A stretch of DNA of 64,000 nt from Aquitalea sp. LB_tupeE (GTDB lineage: Bacteria > Pseudomonadota > Gammaproteobacteria > Burkholderiales > Chromobacteriaceae): NCBI RefSeq assembly GCF_013391415.1, contig NZ_JACAXB010000007.1, forward strand, positions 62,001 to 126,000. The letters are read 5' to 3'. The notes under the pieces were generated by a model, which had not been told where the DNA came from, made no database searches, and worked only from the letters and a program-made list of their open reading frames with translations. Position 1 is the first letter of the stretch; the number at the start of each line of letters is the position of its first letter. Below are positions 1 to 11,362 of this stretch, one piece after another. The position numbers and the translations under genes were made by a program.

Positions 1-978
1 GTATTGGTGGTGGCCGTGTTATTGCGCTGGAGCTATCGCCGGCTGATCGCGCTGTTGGGTGCGGAACCGGCCCAAACCCGCCAGCATATCGGTCAACTGG
101 CAGAAGGCCAGTGGCAAGGCAGTCTGCAGCAAGTCAGCCCCCACAGCATGAGTGGCGTACTGGACAGCATGATCAGCCGCTTGAGCACAGTCATGCACGG
201 CATACGCCAAACGGCGACAGACATGCGTACCTTGTCCGGACAGGTAGAACATGCAGCCAGCCATGTTGGCGACCAAACCAGTAACCAGGCTGCCCATCTG
301 GAGGAAATTGCCTCCACCTTGCAGCAGTTTTCTTCCACGCTGGATGCCACCATGCATAGCGCCCAGCAAACCGAACAACAAGCCATTGCAGCGGTAGACG
401 CCAGCCGTGAAGGCCGCTTGCTGGTAGAAAACACGGTGCAGGCGCTGCACCACATCATCCAGTGCATTGAGCAGATCGACGACATTGTTTACCAGACGGA
501 TTTGCTGGCCCTGAATGCCACTATCGAAGCCGCCCGTGCCGGAGAACACGGCAAGGGTTTTGCCGTGGTGGCGCAGGAAGTACGCAAACTGGCCCAGCGC
601 AGCAAGGACGTGGCGCAGGAAATCCAGCAATTGTCGCAACAAACCATGAGCAGAGCCGAACATGCCGGTAGCGCCATGGGTACGCTGGAAGACATCATCA
701 GTCAGACCCGTCGCCTGGTGGAACACATCAACAGCAGCAGCCAGGAACAGAACCTGGGCATCAGTCAGATTTCACAGTCACTGAACCAGTTAAGCTATTC
801 ATCGGTTCAAAACGCTGAAGAATCGCTGAACATGGCTACACTTTCGCGCGAAATGCTGCAGCATGCCGAAGCCTTGCAACAGCGGGTTGCCTTCTTCCGC
901 CTGCGCGATCAAGCCGGTGACTACCCGCAGCTAGCCGCCCAGGATGGTGAAAGCAGCGCTGCGCTGACAGCTGCCTGA
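1..978 (+). CDS. Methyl-accepting chemotaxis protein, C-terminal part (5' end outside window)
   Basis: The reading frame is open from the first base, so only about 325 C-terminal residues are visible. It starts in a hydrophobic stretch followed by basic residues, which looks like the end of a transmembrane helix, then a HAMP-like linker and a long helical signalling domain. The hallmark hairpin tip is present around residues 160-195 ([18 protein letters not shown], then [18 protein letters not shown]), the region that binds CheA and CheW. The usual N after QT is D here. Chemoreceptors of this class sit in the inner membrane and control the CheA kinase. The ligand domain lies upstream of the window, so the ligand is unknown. 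No CheR-docking pentapeptide (NWxxF) is seen at the C-terminus. Confidence 0.93.
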   Translation, partial: VLVVAVLLRWSYRRLIALLGAEPAQTRQHIGQLAEGQWQGSLQQVSPHSMSGVLDSMISRLSTVMHGIRQTATDMRTLSGQVEHAASHVGDQTSNQAAHLEEIASTLQQFSSTLDATMHSAQQTEQQAIAAVDASREGRLLVENTVQALHHIIQCIEQIDDIVYQTDLLALNATIEAARAGEHGKGFAVVAQEVRKLAQRSKDVAQEIQQLSQQTMSRAEHAGSAMGTLEDIISQTRRLVEHINSSSQEQNLGISQISQSLNQLSYSSVQNAEESLNMATLSREMLQHAEALQQRVAFFRLRDQAGDYPQLAAQDGESSAALTAA

Positions 979-1172
979 CCCTCACTCACCACCTTACTCC
1001 AGCGTCAGATACAGGGTAAACCCGCAAGGGCAAGCCCTAAATGACGATTTGATGCTTGATCACTACAGTTGCGCCATCCGCCACCAGTACAAAAACAGGC
1101 GGAACGCTCGAATGAGGCACAGCCGCGATGGCTGCGCCCGATCAACGCCAACAATCATTGGAGAGAACCATC

Positions 1173-2837
<1,665 letters not shown>

Positions 2838-2865
2838 AGCTTGATGGCAGCTGTCGCTGCCAGAC

Positions 2866-2900
2866 AAAAAGCCCCGCCAGAATGCCTGGCGGGGCTTTTT
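2866..2900. terminator. Bidirectional intrinsic terminator between lldP and rspR
   Basis: A 10-bp perfect GC-rich stem (GCCCCGCCAG at 2871-2880 with CTGGCGGGGC at 2886-2895) has a 5-base loop, A5 on the left and T5 on the right. It lies between two convergent genes and can stop transcription from both sides. Confidence 0.93.
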
Positions 2901-2927
2901 GTATCTGTGCGAAGCGGACAAACCGCT

Positions 2928-3611
2928 TCAGTTGATGAACCAATCCTGATTGTGTCGTGCCACCTCCAGCACCGAGCGGCCAATCTCCTGCAAATGCGCA
3001 GCCATTGCCGCTTCACTAGCATCGGCATCCCTTGCCTGCAAAGCACTCACAATCTGTGCGTGCTGTTCAATCAGTAATTCCGGTGGCGATACCGCATCCA
3101 GGCTGAGAAAGCGCACACGGTCCATCGTCGCCTTGATGCTCTCGATGGTTTGCCAAGCCAGTGCACAGGTAGCGAACTGTGCCAATAGCTGATGAAACGC
3201 ATCATCCAGCTGTAAGAACACATCAGCCTGGCCAGTTTGTGCCGCCAGTTGTTGCTGCTGCAGATTGTGCTCCAGTGTAAGCAGTTGACCCTGATTGATT
3301 TGCACGGCCAAACGGCGTGCCACCGCACACTCCACCGCCTGCCGGATAAAGCTGCCCTCCGCGACCTGGCTGACAGAAATCTTCACCACCAGCGTGCCGC
3401 GCTGCGGCAGAATCTGCACCAAGCCCGCTTCGGCCAACTTGATGAATGCTTCGCGCACAGGCTGGCGCGATACCGCAAAACGGCTGGAAATTTCCTTTTC
3501 GGACAGCAACATGCCAGGGGGAATTCTGGCGGTCACGATATCCTGCCGCAACAGACGGAAAATTTGCTGATTAACAGGCAGCACGCTGGTCAATAACGGA
3601 GGTATGGTCAT
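2928..3611 (-). CDS. rspR: GntR-family (FadR/FCD subfamily) transcriptional regulator, RspR/YdfH-like
   Basis: The protein has about 227 residues. It carries an N-terminal winged helix-turn-helix ([20 protein letters not shown], residues about 35-55) and a C-terminal all-helical FCD ligand-binding domain with conserved metal-binding His positions (DDAFHQLL, and [10 protein letters not shown]). FCD regulators of sugar-acid operons usually act as repressors released by a sugar-acid ligand. It sits downstream of the ydfI-ydfJ-rspB-rspA genes and is read in the same direction; in E. coli the same gene set is accompanied by rspR (ydfH), which represses rspA. The frame extends upstream, but the ATG at 3611 removes an implausible Trp/Cys-rich leader. 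Confidence 0.85.
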   Translation of the reverse strand: MTIPPLLTSVLPVNQQIFRLLRQDIVTARIPPGMLLSEKEISSRFAVSRQPVREAFIKLAEAGLVQILPQRGTLVVKISVSQVAEGSFIRQAVECAVARRLAVQINQGQLLTLEHNLQQQQLAAQTGQADVFLQLDDAFHQLLAQFATCALAWQTIESIKATMDRVRFLSLDAVSPPELLIEQHAQIVSALQARDADASEAAMAAHLQEIGRSVLEVARHNQDWFIN

Positions 3612-3695
3612 GCAAAACAGCCATCCAGATCGATAAGGACCGCATACTAACAGAGTGAACCGCCACACCCACTACGTGGAGGTATCACTCGGAAA

Positions 3696-5207
3696 CTATC
3701 CTGCACCGTCACCAGCACCGGCCAGCTCACCTGCATAGCCAAGCTGAGCACAAACCCGTGCAGCACAAGCTTTGGCACCATACTTCTGCAATTGGCAGAC
3801 ATACCGACTGAGTACAGCAATAAAATGCGCATGACGTGGCAGGTCTGCACCAAACACCTGCTCCAATTGTAATAAGGCCTGTACAGAGGACATTGCAGGC
3901 CCACGCGAATGCAGCAACATGCGTATCTCAGCCGCCAATGGGTCACGCACATCAATCACCCGGCCTTGCTCATCAATCCCAGACACATAACACATCCATG
4001 CGGCCAGCCCCAAGGCAAGACAATCAAAGCGGCTGCCGCGTGCCAGATGAACACGGATAGGAGCCAGCAGGCGCTGCGGAAGTTTTTGCGAACCGTCCAT
4101 GGCAATCTGCCAGGTTTGATGCGGCAGTGCCGGATTGCGAAAACGCTGTAACAAGCTGGCAGCATATTCCTCAGCGGGCTGTGGAGTATCCGCCAGCGTA
4201 ACCGCTTGCTCATGCACCATTAGGTGATGCACCAGTTGCGCCAGCGCTGCGTCCTGCATGCAATCACTGATATGGGTATAGCCCGCCAGATAGCCCAGGT
4301 ACGCCAGAAATGAATGGCTGCCATTGAGCATACGCAGCTTCATTTCTTCAAATGGACTCACATCAGCAACCAGCTGCACCCCCACCCGCTCCCACGCTGG
4401 CCTGCCTTGTGGAAAATGATCCTCGATCACCCACTGCCGGAACGGTTCGCACGCAACCCCGACCCGGTCATCCACGCCCCCCAGCAAAGCACGGATCCGG
4501 GTACGGGTCACCTCACTGACCATGGGTACAATGCAATCCACCATACTGGATGGACAGGCTACATGCTGTGCTACCCATTCAGCCATTCCTACATCATTCT
4601 GCAGAACCGCCAATTGCATTAACACCTGACGAGTAATCACGCCATTGGCCGGCATATTGTCACAGGACAACACGGCAAATGCCGGCAAACCACGCTGGCG
4701 TCGCAGACGTAATCCAGCCAGCAGTACGGCAGCTGCCGAACGAGGCTGCAAGGGATGGGCCGCATCATGCAAGATGACAGGATGATCCAGCTGCAATTGC
4801 CCTGTAGCTGGCAAGTGGCAATAACCTTTCTCGGTAATGGTCAAGGTCACGATAGCCAGGTCTGGATGTGCTAGCGCTTCCAGCACCGCGGGTAATTCAT
4901 CTTCATTCTGCGATAGTGCCTGGCAAACAATACCTACCACGCGGCAATGCCAACCCTGCGCATCCATATCAGATACGGAAAACAGCAAATCCTGCTGCTT
5001 AAGCGCGTGAATCGTACCACTGCTATCTGACAAGCTAACTTCGCAATATCCCCAATCACTACCATGGTGACGCGCTAATTCATCCGCATAAACAGCCTGA
5101 TGAGCACGATGAAATGCGCCGCAACCCAGGTGTAATAGCCGCGGACGCAGAGCCTGTCTAGCATATCCAGCCTGCAAGACTGATGCTGCCGAAATCGACT
5201 GATGCAT
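3696..5207 (-). CDS. ydfI: Mannitol-dehydrogenase-family oxidoreductase (D-mannonate 5-dehydrogenase / fructuronate reductase, YdfI-like)
   Basis: This is a 503-residue polyol-specific long-chain dehydrogenase. The dinucleotide-binding start (LHLGCGAFHRAHQAVYADEL) and the active-site segment KLRMLNGSHSFLAYLGYLAG with its catalytic Lys are characteristic of the MtlD/UxuB family. The family interconverts ketoses or keto-acids and polyols with NAD(H). Beside an enolase-superfamily mannonate dehydratase and an RspB-type dehydrogenase, the likely step is reduction of D-fructuronate to D-mannonate. The ATG at 5207 follows GTAGGT; a GTG at 5240 has no ribosome site. Base composition is closer to the genome average than in the three genes upstream of it in the operon. 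The exact substrate is inferred from context. Confidence 0.85.
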   Translation of the reverse strand: MHQSISAASVLQAGYARQALRPRLLHLGCGAFHRAHQAVYADELARHHGSDWGYCEVSLSDSSGTIHALKQQDLLFSVSDMDAQGWHCRVVGIVCQALSQNEDELPAVLEALAHPDLAIVTLTITEKGYCHLPATGQLQLDHPVILHDAAHPLQPRSAAAVLLAGLRLRRQRGLPAFAVLSCDNMPANGVITRQVLMQLAVLQNDVGMAEWVAQHVACPSSMVDCIVPMVSEVTRTRIRALLGGVDDRVGVACEPFRQWVIEDHFPQGRPAWERVGVQLVADVSPFEEMKLRMLNGSHSFLAYLGYLAGYTHISDCMQDAALAQLVHHLMVHEQAVTLADTPQPAEEYAASLLQRFRNPALPHQTWQIAMDGSQKLPQRLLAPIRVHLARGSRFDCLALGLAAWMCYVSGIDEQGRVIDVRDPLAAEIRMLLHSRGPAMSSVQALLQLEQVFGADLPRHAHFIAVLSRYVCQLQKYGAKACAARVCAQLGYAGELAGAGDGAG

Positions 5208-5254
5208 GAGATTACCTACTGAATAGAATGATGAGACCACGTGACATGGGAGAA

Positions 5255-6634
5255 CTACTTGACTCTGCCATGTAATTCAGCAGCATCCAGAACCAGATTC
5301 AAATCCCGGTCTTTCACTTCCGGCATCAACAGTGCCGCAAGCAAGCCGATCGCAGAATAAGCCATCACCATCACCGCAATTGGCCACCAACTACCGCTAA
5401 GATGGCAGAAAATACCTGCCAGCAAGGGGCCAAAGCCGACAGCAACCAGACCACCTGTTTCTTTGGAAATCGCCATACAGGTAAAACGTTGCCGTACGCC
5501 AAACAACTCCGCCAAGGTAATATTCTCCAGTGCAAACAAACCCAGCACTGCAATATTGTGGATCACAATAATGCACACCATGATTACACCGACTCCATAG
5601 TTCGGATCCATTATTACAGAGAGCAAGGGGAAAGCCAGGAAAATTGCCATTACATTCAGCACAATATAAGGCGGTCTTCGACCAAATTTATCGGACAGCC
5701 AACCCAATAAAGGAATACTAAAAAAACCAATAACAGAGCTAATCATCAAGGCATCGGTAGGGATATTTTTATCAAATAATAATGTTTGAACCAGATAACC
5801 CGTAAGAAAAGTCTGCAACAGACCCGAATTGCCCGCTTGACCAAAACGCAGACCAGTTGCAATCCAGAAAGATCGGCTACGAAACATAGAGAGAAAATGA
5901 ACATCATTCCCAATCTGTCCTGCCGTCGCAGCAACTTTAGTATTCGTTTCATTTTCTTGAACAAATACCGGGCTTTCTTTTAGATTGGCACGCAGCCAGA
6001 TCGCAAAGATCATGACAACAACGCTGGAAAGAAAGGGAATACGCCACCCCCATTCCATCAACTGCTGTCGATCCAAGGTATAAAATACCAGCGCCCAAAT
6101 TGCAGTCGCCGCCAACGTACCACAATTAGTTCCCATGACAACCAAGGAAGAAATAATACCGCGTCGTCCCTGTGGTGCAAACTCAGCCAACATGGTGCCA
6201 GCACCGGATATTTCGGCACCGGCGCCCAAACCTTGCACAATTCGCAGCAACACCAATAAAATTGGTGCCATCATTCCAATTTGCGCATAGGTAGGTAAGA
6301 TACCAACCAGCGTAGTGCATATACCCATCATGGCAATCGTAATGAACAATACTTTTTTCCTGCCAATTGAATCACCCATCCTACCAAATATAAAAGCGCC
6401 AACAATCCGGGCAAGATAACCAGCACCATAAGTACCCATTGCCAGAATGAGAACCATGGCCTTACTCTTACCCTGAAAAAAAATTTCATGAAATACCAAT
6501 GCAGCGCCAAGTGAATATAATTGAAAGTCCATAAATTCCAATGCAGTACCCAACCACCCGGACACCGCTGCCTTGACTAGGCCAGATGTTTCATTAACAT
6601 CGACACCCTGCTCCAACACTTTTTCCGTATTCAT
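5255..6634 (-). CDS. ydfJ: MFS transporter, sugar-acid:H+ symporter type (YdfJ-like)
   Basis: The 459-residue protein has about 12 hydrophobic segments and the metabolite:H+ symporter signatures of the major facilitator superfamily: GRMGDSIGRKKVL in the cytoplasmic loop between helices 2 and 3, and GWLSDKFGRRPPYI as the repeat in the second half. In E. coli YdfJ is encoded with rspA, rspB and ydfI, the same set as here. It probably imports the sugar acid that the operon consumes. The chosen ATG has GGAG upstream; the longer frame would begin with TTG. The gene is visibly AT-richer than its surroundings. Confidence 0.88.
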   Translation of the reverse strand: MNTEKVLEQGVDVNETSGLVKAAVSGWLGTALEFMDFQLYSLGAALVFHEIFFQGKSKAMVLILAMGTYGAGYLARIVGAFIFGRMGDSIGRKKVLFITIAMMGICTTLVGILPTYAQIGMMAPILLVLLRIVQGLGAGAEISGAGTMLAEFAPQGRRGIISSLVVMGTNCGTLAATAIWALVFYTLDRQQLMEWGWRIPFLSSVVVMIFAIWLRANLKESPVFVQENETNTKVAATAGQIGNDVHFLSMFRSRSFWIATGLRFGQAGNSGLLQTFLTGYLVQTLLFDKNIPTDALMISSVIGFFSIPLLGWLSDKFGRRPPYIVLNVMAIFLAFPLLSVIMDPNYGVGVIMVCIIVIHNIAVLGLFALENITLAELFGVRQRFTCMAISKETGGLVAVGFGPLLAGIFCHLSGSWWPIAVMVMAYSAIGLLAALLMPEVKDRDLNLVLDAAELHGRVK

Positions 6635-6681
6635 TACATCCACTCCAAAACACAATTATCATCATGTATCAAGAGACAACA

Positions 6682-7701
6682 TCACCCAGGGAATTCCAAT
6701 AATATTTTGCAACATTCCGCTGGTTTATTTTCAAAAAAATCCAATGCCACACCCACCTGATTAAAATCAAATTTATGTGTAATCAAAACATCAGGATTTA
6801 ACTTTTCACCACTCATCCAATCAATCACGAGAGGGAAACGTGCACTATTCAAGCGTGATGAGAAAATGGAAAGCTCCTTGCTGGTTATGTCTTTCTGGCT
6901 GACAATACATGATTCATCAGAGAAGCCCATTATACCGATCCGACCAGCTGGTGATGCCAACTCGACTGCCTGCTGCAAAATGGATGGATGACATGCGGCA
7001 TCAACAATCAAAGTAGGCGCACGCCCATACTTTTTAAAATAATCAAATAAATCTGCATCCTGATTAGTCACTACCTTATCAGCACCGCACTCAAGTGCAC
7101 GACCCAATCTGTCAATTACACGATCTGTAGCAACAAGATGCGCCACGCCAAATACATTCTTCAATACTTGGATGACCGCCAGCCCCATAGGGCCAGCACC
7201 ATAAACCAGGGCGATATCCTGTGCTGTTGGTTTAAGCTGGGCCGTGATATTGGCCGCGATGCTGAATGGTTCAACCAACGCAGCATGCTGTGCTGGTATC
7301 GCTTCAGGAACAAAATGGGCATTACTGGCAGGCACACAGGCAAACTCACTGAATCCACCATCACGGTGCACCCCAATCACCTGCAAATTCAGACAAACAT
7401 TAGGTCGTCCTACACTGCATGGATAACATTTCCCACAACTGACCACCGGATCGATGACTACGCGCTGGCCAATTTTACTCGGAGCCACAAGCCGACCAAC
7501 CTGATCAATCACACCGAAAAATTCATGCCCAATCACTCGTGGATATCTGGCAAAGGGGTTGTGCCCATGATAAATATGAACATCAGAACCACACACACCG
7601 GCATAAACGACTTTTACTCTTACCTCATTTTCGTCAGGATGCGGAATTTCGTGCTGCTGTATATCAAGCACACCAGGCTGGCTAATGACTATACTTTTCA
7701 T
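6682..7701 (-). CDS. rspB: Zinc-dependent alcohol dehydrogenase RspB (probable L-gulonate/L-idonate 5-dehydrogenase)
   Basis: This 339-residue medium-chain dehydrogenase resembles E. coli RspB closely, from MKSIVISQPG through the GHNPFARYPRVIGHEFFG block to SIFSSRLNSARFP. It has the catalytic zinc ligands (GVCGSDVHIYHG, GHE), the structural-zinc cysteines (CGKCYPCSVGRPNVC) and an NAD-binding GAGPMG. Related enzymes paired with RspA/ManD oxidise L-gulonate or L-idonate at C5, giving fructuronate; that assignment is taken from the family. The start ATG is preceded by GGGAG, 15 bases after rspA ends, so the two are co-transcribed. Confidence 0.9.
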   Translation of the reverse strand: MKSIVISQPGVLDIQQHEIPHPDENEVRVKVVYAGVCGSDVHIYHGHNPFARYPRVIGHEFFGVIDQVGRLVAPSKIGQRVVIDPVVSCGKCYPCSVGRPNVCLNLQVIGVHRDGGFSEFACVPASNAHFVPEAIPAQHAALVEPFSIAANITAQLKPTAQDIALVYGAGPMGLAVIQVLKNVFGVAHLVATDRVIDRLGRALECGADKVVTNQDADLFDYFKKYGRAPTLIVDAACHPSILQQAVELASPAGRIGIMGFSDESCIVSQKDITSKELSIFSSRLNSARFPLVIDWMSGEKLNPDVLITHKFDFNQVGVALDFFENKPAECCKILLEFPG

Positions 7702-7716
7702 TACGACTCCCTTTAA

Positions 7717-8928
7717 TTACCAATTCCACATCGTGCCATCTTCCAGTCTTGCTATAGGTAAACAAGCTGGTTCATAAGGATATTTCTGAGCGATCTTCTC
7801 ATCAAAATCTACCCCCAAACCGGGTTCATCTCCTGGATACATGTAACCACTTTCAATCAGCCAGTTTCGCGGGAAAGCTTCCAACATGACTTCCGAATAG
7901 CCCATATATTCCTGAATACCAAAATTGGGAACCCATAAATCAAAGTGCAATGCTGCTGCCATACTAATCGGGGACAAGTCGCTAGCACCATGAGACCCTG
8001 TGCGTATTTGATAAAGTGAAGCAAAGTCAGCTATACGACGCATACCACTAATGCCACCCGCATGCGTCACCGTTGTGCGAATAAAGTCAATCAACTGTTG
8101 TTCTATTAATTTTTTGCAATCCCATATACTGTTAAATACTTCCCCAACGGCAATTGGCGTCGTAGTGTGTTGTCTTATCAAGCTAAAACATTCCTGATTT
8201 TCCGCTGGTGTCGGATCCTCCATCCAGAACAAATTATATGCTTCAATACTCTTGCCAAAACGTGCAGCTTCTATCGGAGTCAAGCGATGGTGCACATCAT
8301 GCAAAAGGCAAGAATCCATGCCAAATTTATTACGAATCTGATCGAATAGCTTTGGTATAAAGTTCAGATATTTTTCTGTGGACCACAACTGCTCTTCAGG
8401 ATAATACCCTTTAACGGCCGGTTCATATTTACCCCCTTTCTTTGCCAACCCATAAGCAGATGAAATACCAGGAATTCCACACTGTACACGCACAGCCTTG
8501 AAACCTGTTTCAATAAGTCTGGCGTAATCATCTAGTACGGCATCGATAGTACTTCCCGTACAATGAGCATACACCATGACTTTTTCACGTGATGCACCAC
8601 CCAATAACTGATAAACGGGCATATTTGCTGCTTTTCCTTTGATATCCCACAAAGCCATATCAATTGAAGAAATAGCAGACATAGTTACCGGGCCACGTCG
8701 CCAGTAGCCTCCTTTATAAAAACATTGCCAGATATCTTCTATTTTCTGGGCATCCCGTCCGATAAGCTGCGGACAGAGATGGTCCCGCAGATATGCAACA
8801 ACAGATAGTTCACGCCCATTCAGCGTGGCATCTCCAACACCAGTCAAACCAGATTTCGTAGTTATTTTTAACGTAACAAAGTTCCGCCCAGGACAACTTA
8901 CAAATACATCTGCCTTGATTATTTTCAC
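7717..8928 (-). CDS. rspA: Enolase-superfamily D-mannonate/D-gluconate dehydratase (RspA/ManD)
   Basis: The 403-residue protein is a ManD-subgroup dehydratase that removes water from D-mannonate to give 2-keto-3-deoxy-gluconate. The Mg ligands are visible as D211, E237 and E263 ([18 protein letters not shown]), with the acid/base H213 beside the first ligand, and HGASDLSP and [10 protein letters not shown] further on, all standard for the group. The usual length is about 400. It begins with GTG, with GGAG at a good distance. It is the first gene of a leftward operon (rspA-rspB-ydfJ-ydfI). Some RspA proteins are slow enzymes, so in vivo flux cannot be judged from sequence. The coding sequence is AT-rich for this genome. 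Confidence 0.9.
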   Translation of the reverse strand: MKIIKADVFVSCPGRNFVTLKITTKSGLTGVGDATLNGRELSVVAYLRDHLCPQLIGRDAQKIEDIWQCFYKGGYWRRGPVTMSAISSIDMALWDIKGKAANMPVYQLLGGASREKVMVYAHCTGSTIDAVLDDYARLIETGFKAVRVQCGIPGISSAYGLAKKGGKYEPAVKGYYPEEQLWSTEKYLNFIPKLFDQIRNKFGMDSCLLHDVHHRLTPIEAARFGKSIEAYNLFWMEDPTPAENQECFSLIRQHTTTPIAVGEVFNSIWDCKKLIEQQLIDFIRTTVTHAGGISGMRRIADFASLYQIRTGSHGASDLSPISMAAALHFDLWVPNFGIQEYMGYSEVMLEAFPRNWLIESGYMYPGDEPGLGVDFDEKIAQKYPYEPACLPIARLEDGTMWNW

Positions 8929-9080
8929 TCAATGCTCCGATATTCATTGCCAAAACATAGTCATGAAAATTAATACACAAGGACCTACCATACAAGTATT
9001 TATCACTGCCAAAAGTGCCAGATATTTATTCAAAAACATAAAAATAATATGAAATTATATATTTTTATATTTTCGCAACA

Positions 9081-9121
9081 GGAAATATCAAAATATTTAT
9101 TAGGATTTTTTTGATATTTCC
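9081..9121. promoter_or_regulatory. 13-bp perfect inverted repeat upstream of rspA
   Basis: GGAAATATCAAAA (9081-9093) is matched exactly by TTTTGATATTTCC (9109-9121), with a 15-base spacer, about 155 bases before the rspA start. It could be an operator for the RspR-type regulator or a leader hairpin. Confidence 0.55.
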
Positions 9122-9229
9122 CATATCTGGGGAGTGACTATTGGGATCGATAGCTTGTGGTGTGAATTGACGGTCTGGCATGTGTGCCATGCCAAACAAG
9201 CCAATCAGAACATACAGGAGGAGACTAGA

Positions 9230-9275
9230 CGCCCTGTTACCTGCAAGCATCAGGAAAAGAGCTAGTAACAGGGCG
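9230..9275 (-). terminator. 11-bp inverted repeat downstream of selO (weak terminator)
   Basis: CGCCCTGTTAC (9230-9240) pairs with GTAACAGGGCG (9265-9275) across a 24-base loop. Read leftward from selO it forms a hairpin about 85 bases after the stop codon, but only a poor T-run follows. Confidence 0.4.
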
Positions 9276-9359
9276 CGAATGAAGGAACAAAGAAAAAGGA
9301 GAGACGGCAAAGAATGGTACTACAGCCGCAAACAGCAAGATGAAATAGCGAATTCCGGT

Positions 9360-10820
9360 TTAACTGGAGCAGCTAACACTGATTTCCTGTGCCCAGGCTG
9401 GTGGTTCTGCGGCCAAGTCCTGATAGTGTGCTTGTTCATCGAACGGGCGTTGCAAGCAGTCATGCAGGCGGGCAATCAGAGAGAAATCGTCCTGCTGGGC
9501 GGCTTGTATTGCTTGTTCGGCCAGATAATTGCGCAAAATGTATTTGGGATTGACGGCCAGCATGGCAGGCCTGCGCTCGGCTGCCGGCCTGCTTTCCAGC
9601 TGCAAACGTGCAGCATAACGCGCAGCCCAGGCATCAAACAGGCTGCGGTCCAGGAACAGATCCCGCAACTGCGCATTGTCTTCACCGGGGACGAAATCCG
9701 CCAACCGGCGGAAAAACACGGTGTAATCCGTCCGGTGTGCATGCATGGCCAGCAATAATGCCTCCACCAGTTCTTCATCCTCCTCCTGCAAGGTAGCGAG
9801 GCCCAGCTTGCTGCGCATCAGGCTCATCCAGCACTGTGCATACTGCTCCCGATAAGCAGACAAGGCCGCCAGCAGGGCTTCCTCATCCACCAGCGGCAGA
9901 AAGGCCGATGCCAGGCAGTGCAGATTCCACAAGCCTACTTGTGGTTGCTGGTTGTAGGCATAGCGTCCGGAATGATCGCTGTGATTACAGACATGTGCGG
10001 CATTAAAACCATCCATGAAGCCAAATGGGCCGTAGTCCAGCGTCAGCCCCAGCACTGACATATTGTCGGTATTCATCACGCCGTGGCAGAAGCCGACCGC
10101 CTGCCATTGTGCAATCAGGCGTGCCGTCCGGCCGACAATTTCACTGAATAATGCCGCGTAGGGCTGCGCTTGTTCCGCACAGTCCGGGAAGTGATGATGG
10201 ATGAGGAAGTCAGCCAGAATTCGGATTTCGTCATGCTGACCACGGTGATAGAACACTTCGAAACTACCGAAGCGAATAAAGCTTTCCGCCAGTCGGGTCA
10301 ACACTGCTGCGGTTTCGACTTGTTCGCGGTAAACCGGGTCGGGCGAGCCCACCATGGCCAATGCGCGGGTAGTGGGTATGCCCAGGCCATGCATGGCTTC
10401 GCTGCACAGGTACTCGCGGATGGTGGATCGCAATACGGCACGACCATCGCCCATCCGTGAAAAGGGGGTAAGGCCGGCCCCCTTGAGCTGCCACTCCCAG
10501 CGCTGACCGTGTATGTCGGTGGTATCGCCCAGCAGTAGCGCCCGGCCATCCCCCAGTTGCGGTACAAATACACCAAACTGATGCCCGGCATACACTGCAG
10601 CCAGTGGCTGCATGCCATCTGCCAGCCGGTTGCCTGACAACAGTGCCATTGCGGCAGGTGCAGTCAGTGTTTCGGCTTGGATTCCAAACTGTAGGCAGAG
10701 GGGGGTATTGGCCGCCACAAGATGCGGCTGGCTAAGTGGCTGGGGCTGTACCGCACGATGAAATACGGATGGCAGCTGCAGAAAACGTTGACCAAAAGTC
10801 AGGGAAGTGAGTGCTTGCAT
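9360..10820 (-). CDS. selO: Protein adenylyltransferase SelO (YdiU family)
   Basis: The 486-residue pseudokinase-fold enzyme transfers AMP from ATP to Ser/Thr/Tyr of target proteins, a redox-linked response in bacteria and mitochondria. Recognisable blocks are AVYAGHQFGVFVPQLGDGRA near residue 80, LKGAGLTPFSRMGDGRAVLRS near 113 and the nucleotide/metal-binding GVMNTDNMSVLGLTLDYGPFGFMD around 245-270. The C-terminal VSCSS keeps the Cys seen in bacterial SelO at the position of selenocysteine in eukaryotes. The length matches E. coli YdiU (478). The ATG at 10820 gives the standard family N-terminus. It reads in the same direction as the phasin-like gene upstream but is 46 bases away. Confidence 0.95.
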   Translation of the reverse strand: MQALTSLTFGQRFLQLPSVFHRAVQPQPLSQPHLVAANTPLCLQFGIQAETLTAPAAMALLSGNRLADGMQPLAAVYAGHQFGVFVPQLGDGRALLLGDTTDIHGQRWEWQLKGAGLTPFSRMGDGRAVLRSTIREYLCSEAMHGLGIPTTRALAMVGSPDPVYREQVETAAVLTRLAESFIRFGSFEVFYHRGQHDEIRILADFLIHHHFPDCAEQAQPYAALFSEIVGRTARLIAQWQAVGFCHGVMNTDNMSVLGLTLDYGPFGFMDGFNAAHVCNHSDHSGRYAYNQQPQVGLWNLHCLASAFLPLVDEEALLAALSAYREQYAQCWMSLMRSKLGLATLQEEDEELVEALLLAMHAHRTDYTVFFRRLADFVPGEDNAQLRDLFLDRSLFDAWAARYAARLQLESRPAAERRPAMLAVNPKYILRNYLAEQAIQAAQQDDFSLIARLHDCLQRPFDEQAHYQDLAAEPPAWAQEISVSCSS

Positions 10821-10866
10821 GGCCCGATTCTAGTCGCGACTCGGGCGGATAAACACCTGATTAATA

Positions 10867-11334
10867 TCAGGGTTTTTGGCGACGCAATACCCGACGCATG
10901 TCCCGGGCGGCGTTAAGCGAGGCCGAGGAAAAACTGGTGGCGGCAAAGTGGCCTACCTGGCGGCTCATCTTGCTCACAGCATTGCCTGAACTTTGTCCCA
11001 GTTGCAAAGCCTGTTTCATCACGATGAATGAAGGGTGATTGCCTGATTTTTCCAACTGACTGAGCAGCCGCTTGTGCATGTCATTCAGCGACTTTTCGGT
11101 TGCCAGCATCAGGTCACGCTGGTTATCCGCATGTGCCTGCATCAGCGACACACTGCCAAGCAAGCTGCTGTCTATGCGATTTTGCAGCTCTCCTTCCGGC
11201 AAGGCGGGCCCTTGCAGCCATGCAGCAGCCCAGCTGATACAGGCGTCTTGCTGGGCGTCCAGCAGGCGGCGCTGGCTGAGCTCCATGGTACGCAGATAAC
11301 GCTCGAAGGCACTGGCAAACCATTCGTAGGCCAT
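10867..11334 (-). CDS. Small helical protein, possibly phasin-like
   Basis: This is a 155-residue, soluble, predominantly helical protein with many Gln, Ala and Leu, no signal peptide and no membrane segment. Its composition and length recall phasins, which coat polyhydroxyalkanoate granules, but I see no diagnostic motif, so the name is tentative. The C-terminus is basic (RDMRRVLRRQKP). A good AAGGAG ribosome site stands 7 bases before the ATG, which supports a real gene. It lies between a LysR regulator and selO, all leftward, with short gaps (28 and 46 bases). Confidence 0.6.
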   Translation of the reverse strand: MAYEWFASAFERYLRTMELSQRRLLDAQQDACISWAAAWLQGPALPEGELQNRIDSSLLGSVSLMQAHADNQRDLMLATEKSLNDMHKRLLSQLEKSGNHPSFIVMKQALQLGQSSGNAVSKMSRQVGHFAATSFSSASLNAARDMRRVLRRQKP

Positions 11335-11362
11335 GGAGGCTCCTTGATCGGTGAGGCGGGGT

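Larger units (their letters stand above)
8929..9359. other. AT-rich intergenic region upstream of rspA, with two inverted repeats
   Basis: These 431 bases separate the end of selO from the start of rspA. The half next to rspA is very AT-rich and should hold the rspA promoter, though no clean -35/-10 pair was settled. Two inverted repeats lie here and are listed separately. A hydrophobic 81-codon TTG-start frame on the minus strand (9065-9310) has no ribosome site and is not called. Confidence 0.6.

Noticed and set aside
9065-9310. 81-codon hydrophobic frame upstream of rspA on the minus strand
   Set aside because: TTG start, no ribosome site, and it spans both inverted repeats; a small membrane protein is not excluded but not supported.
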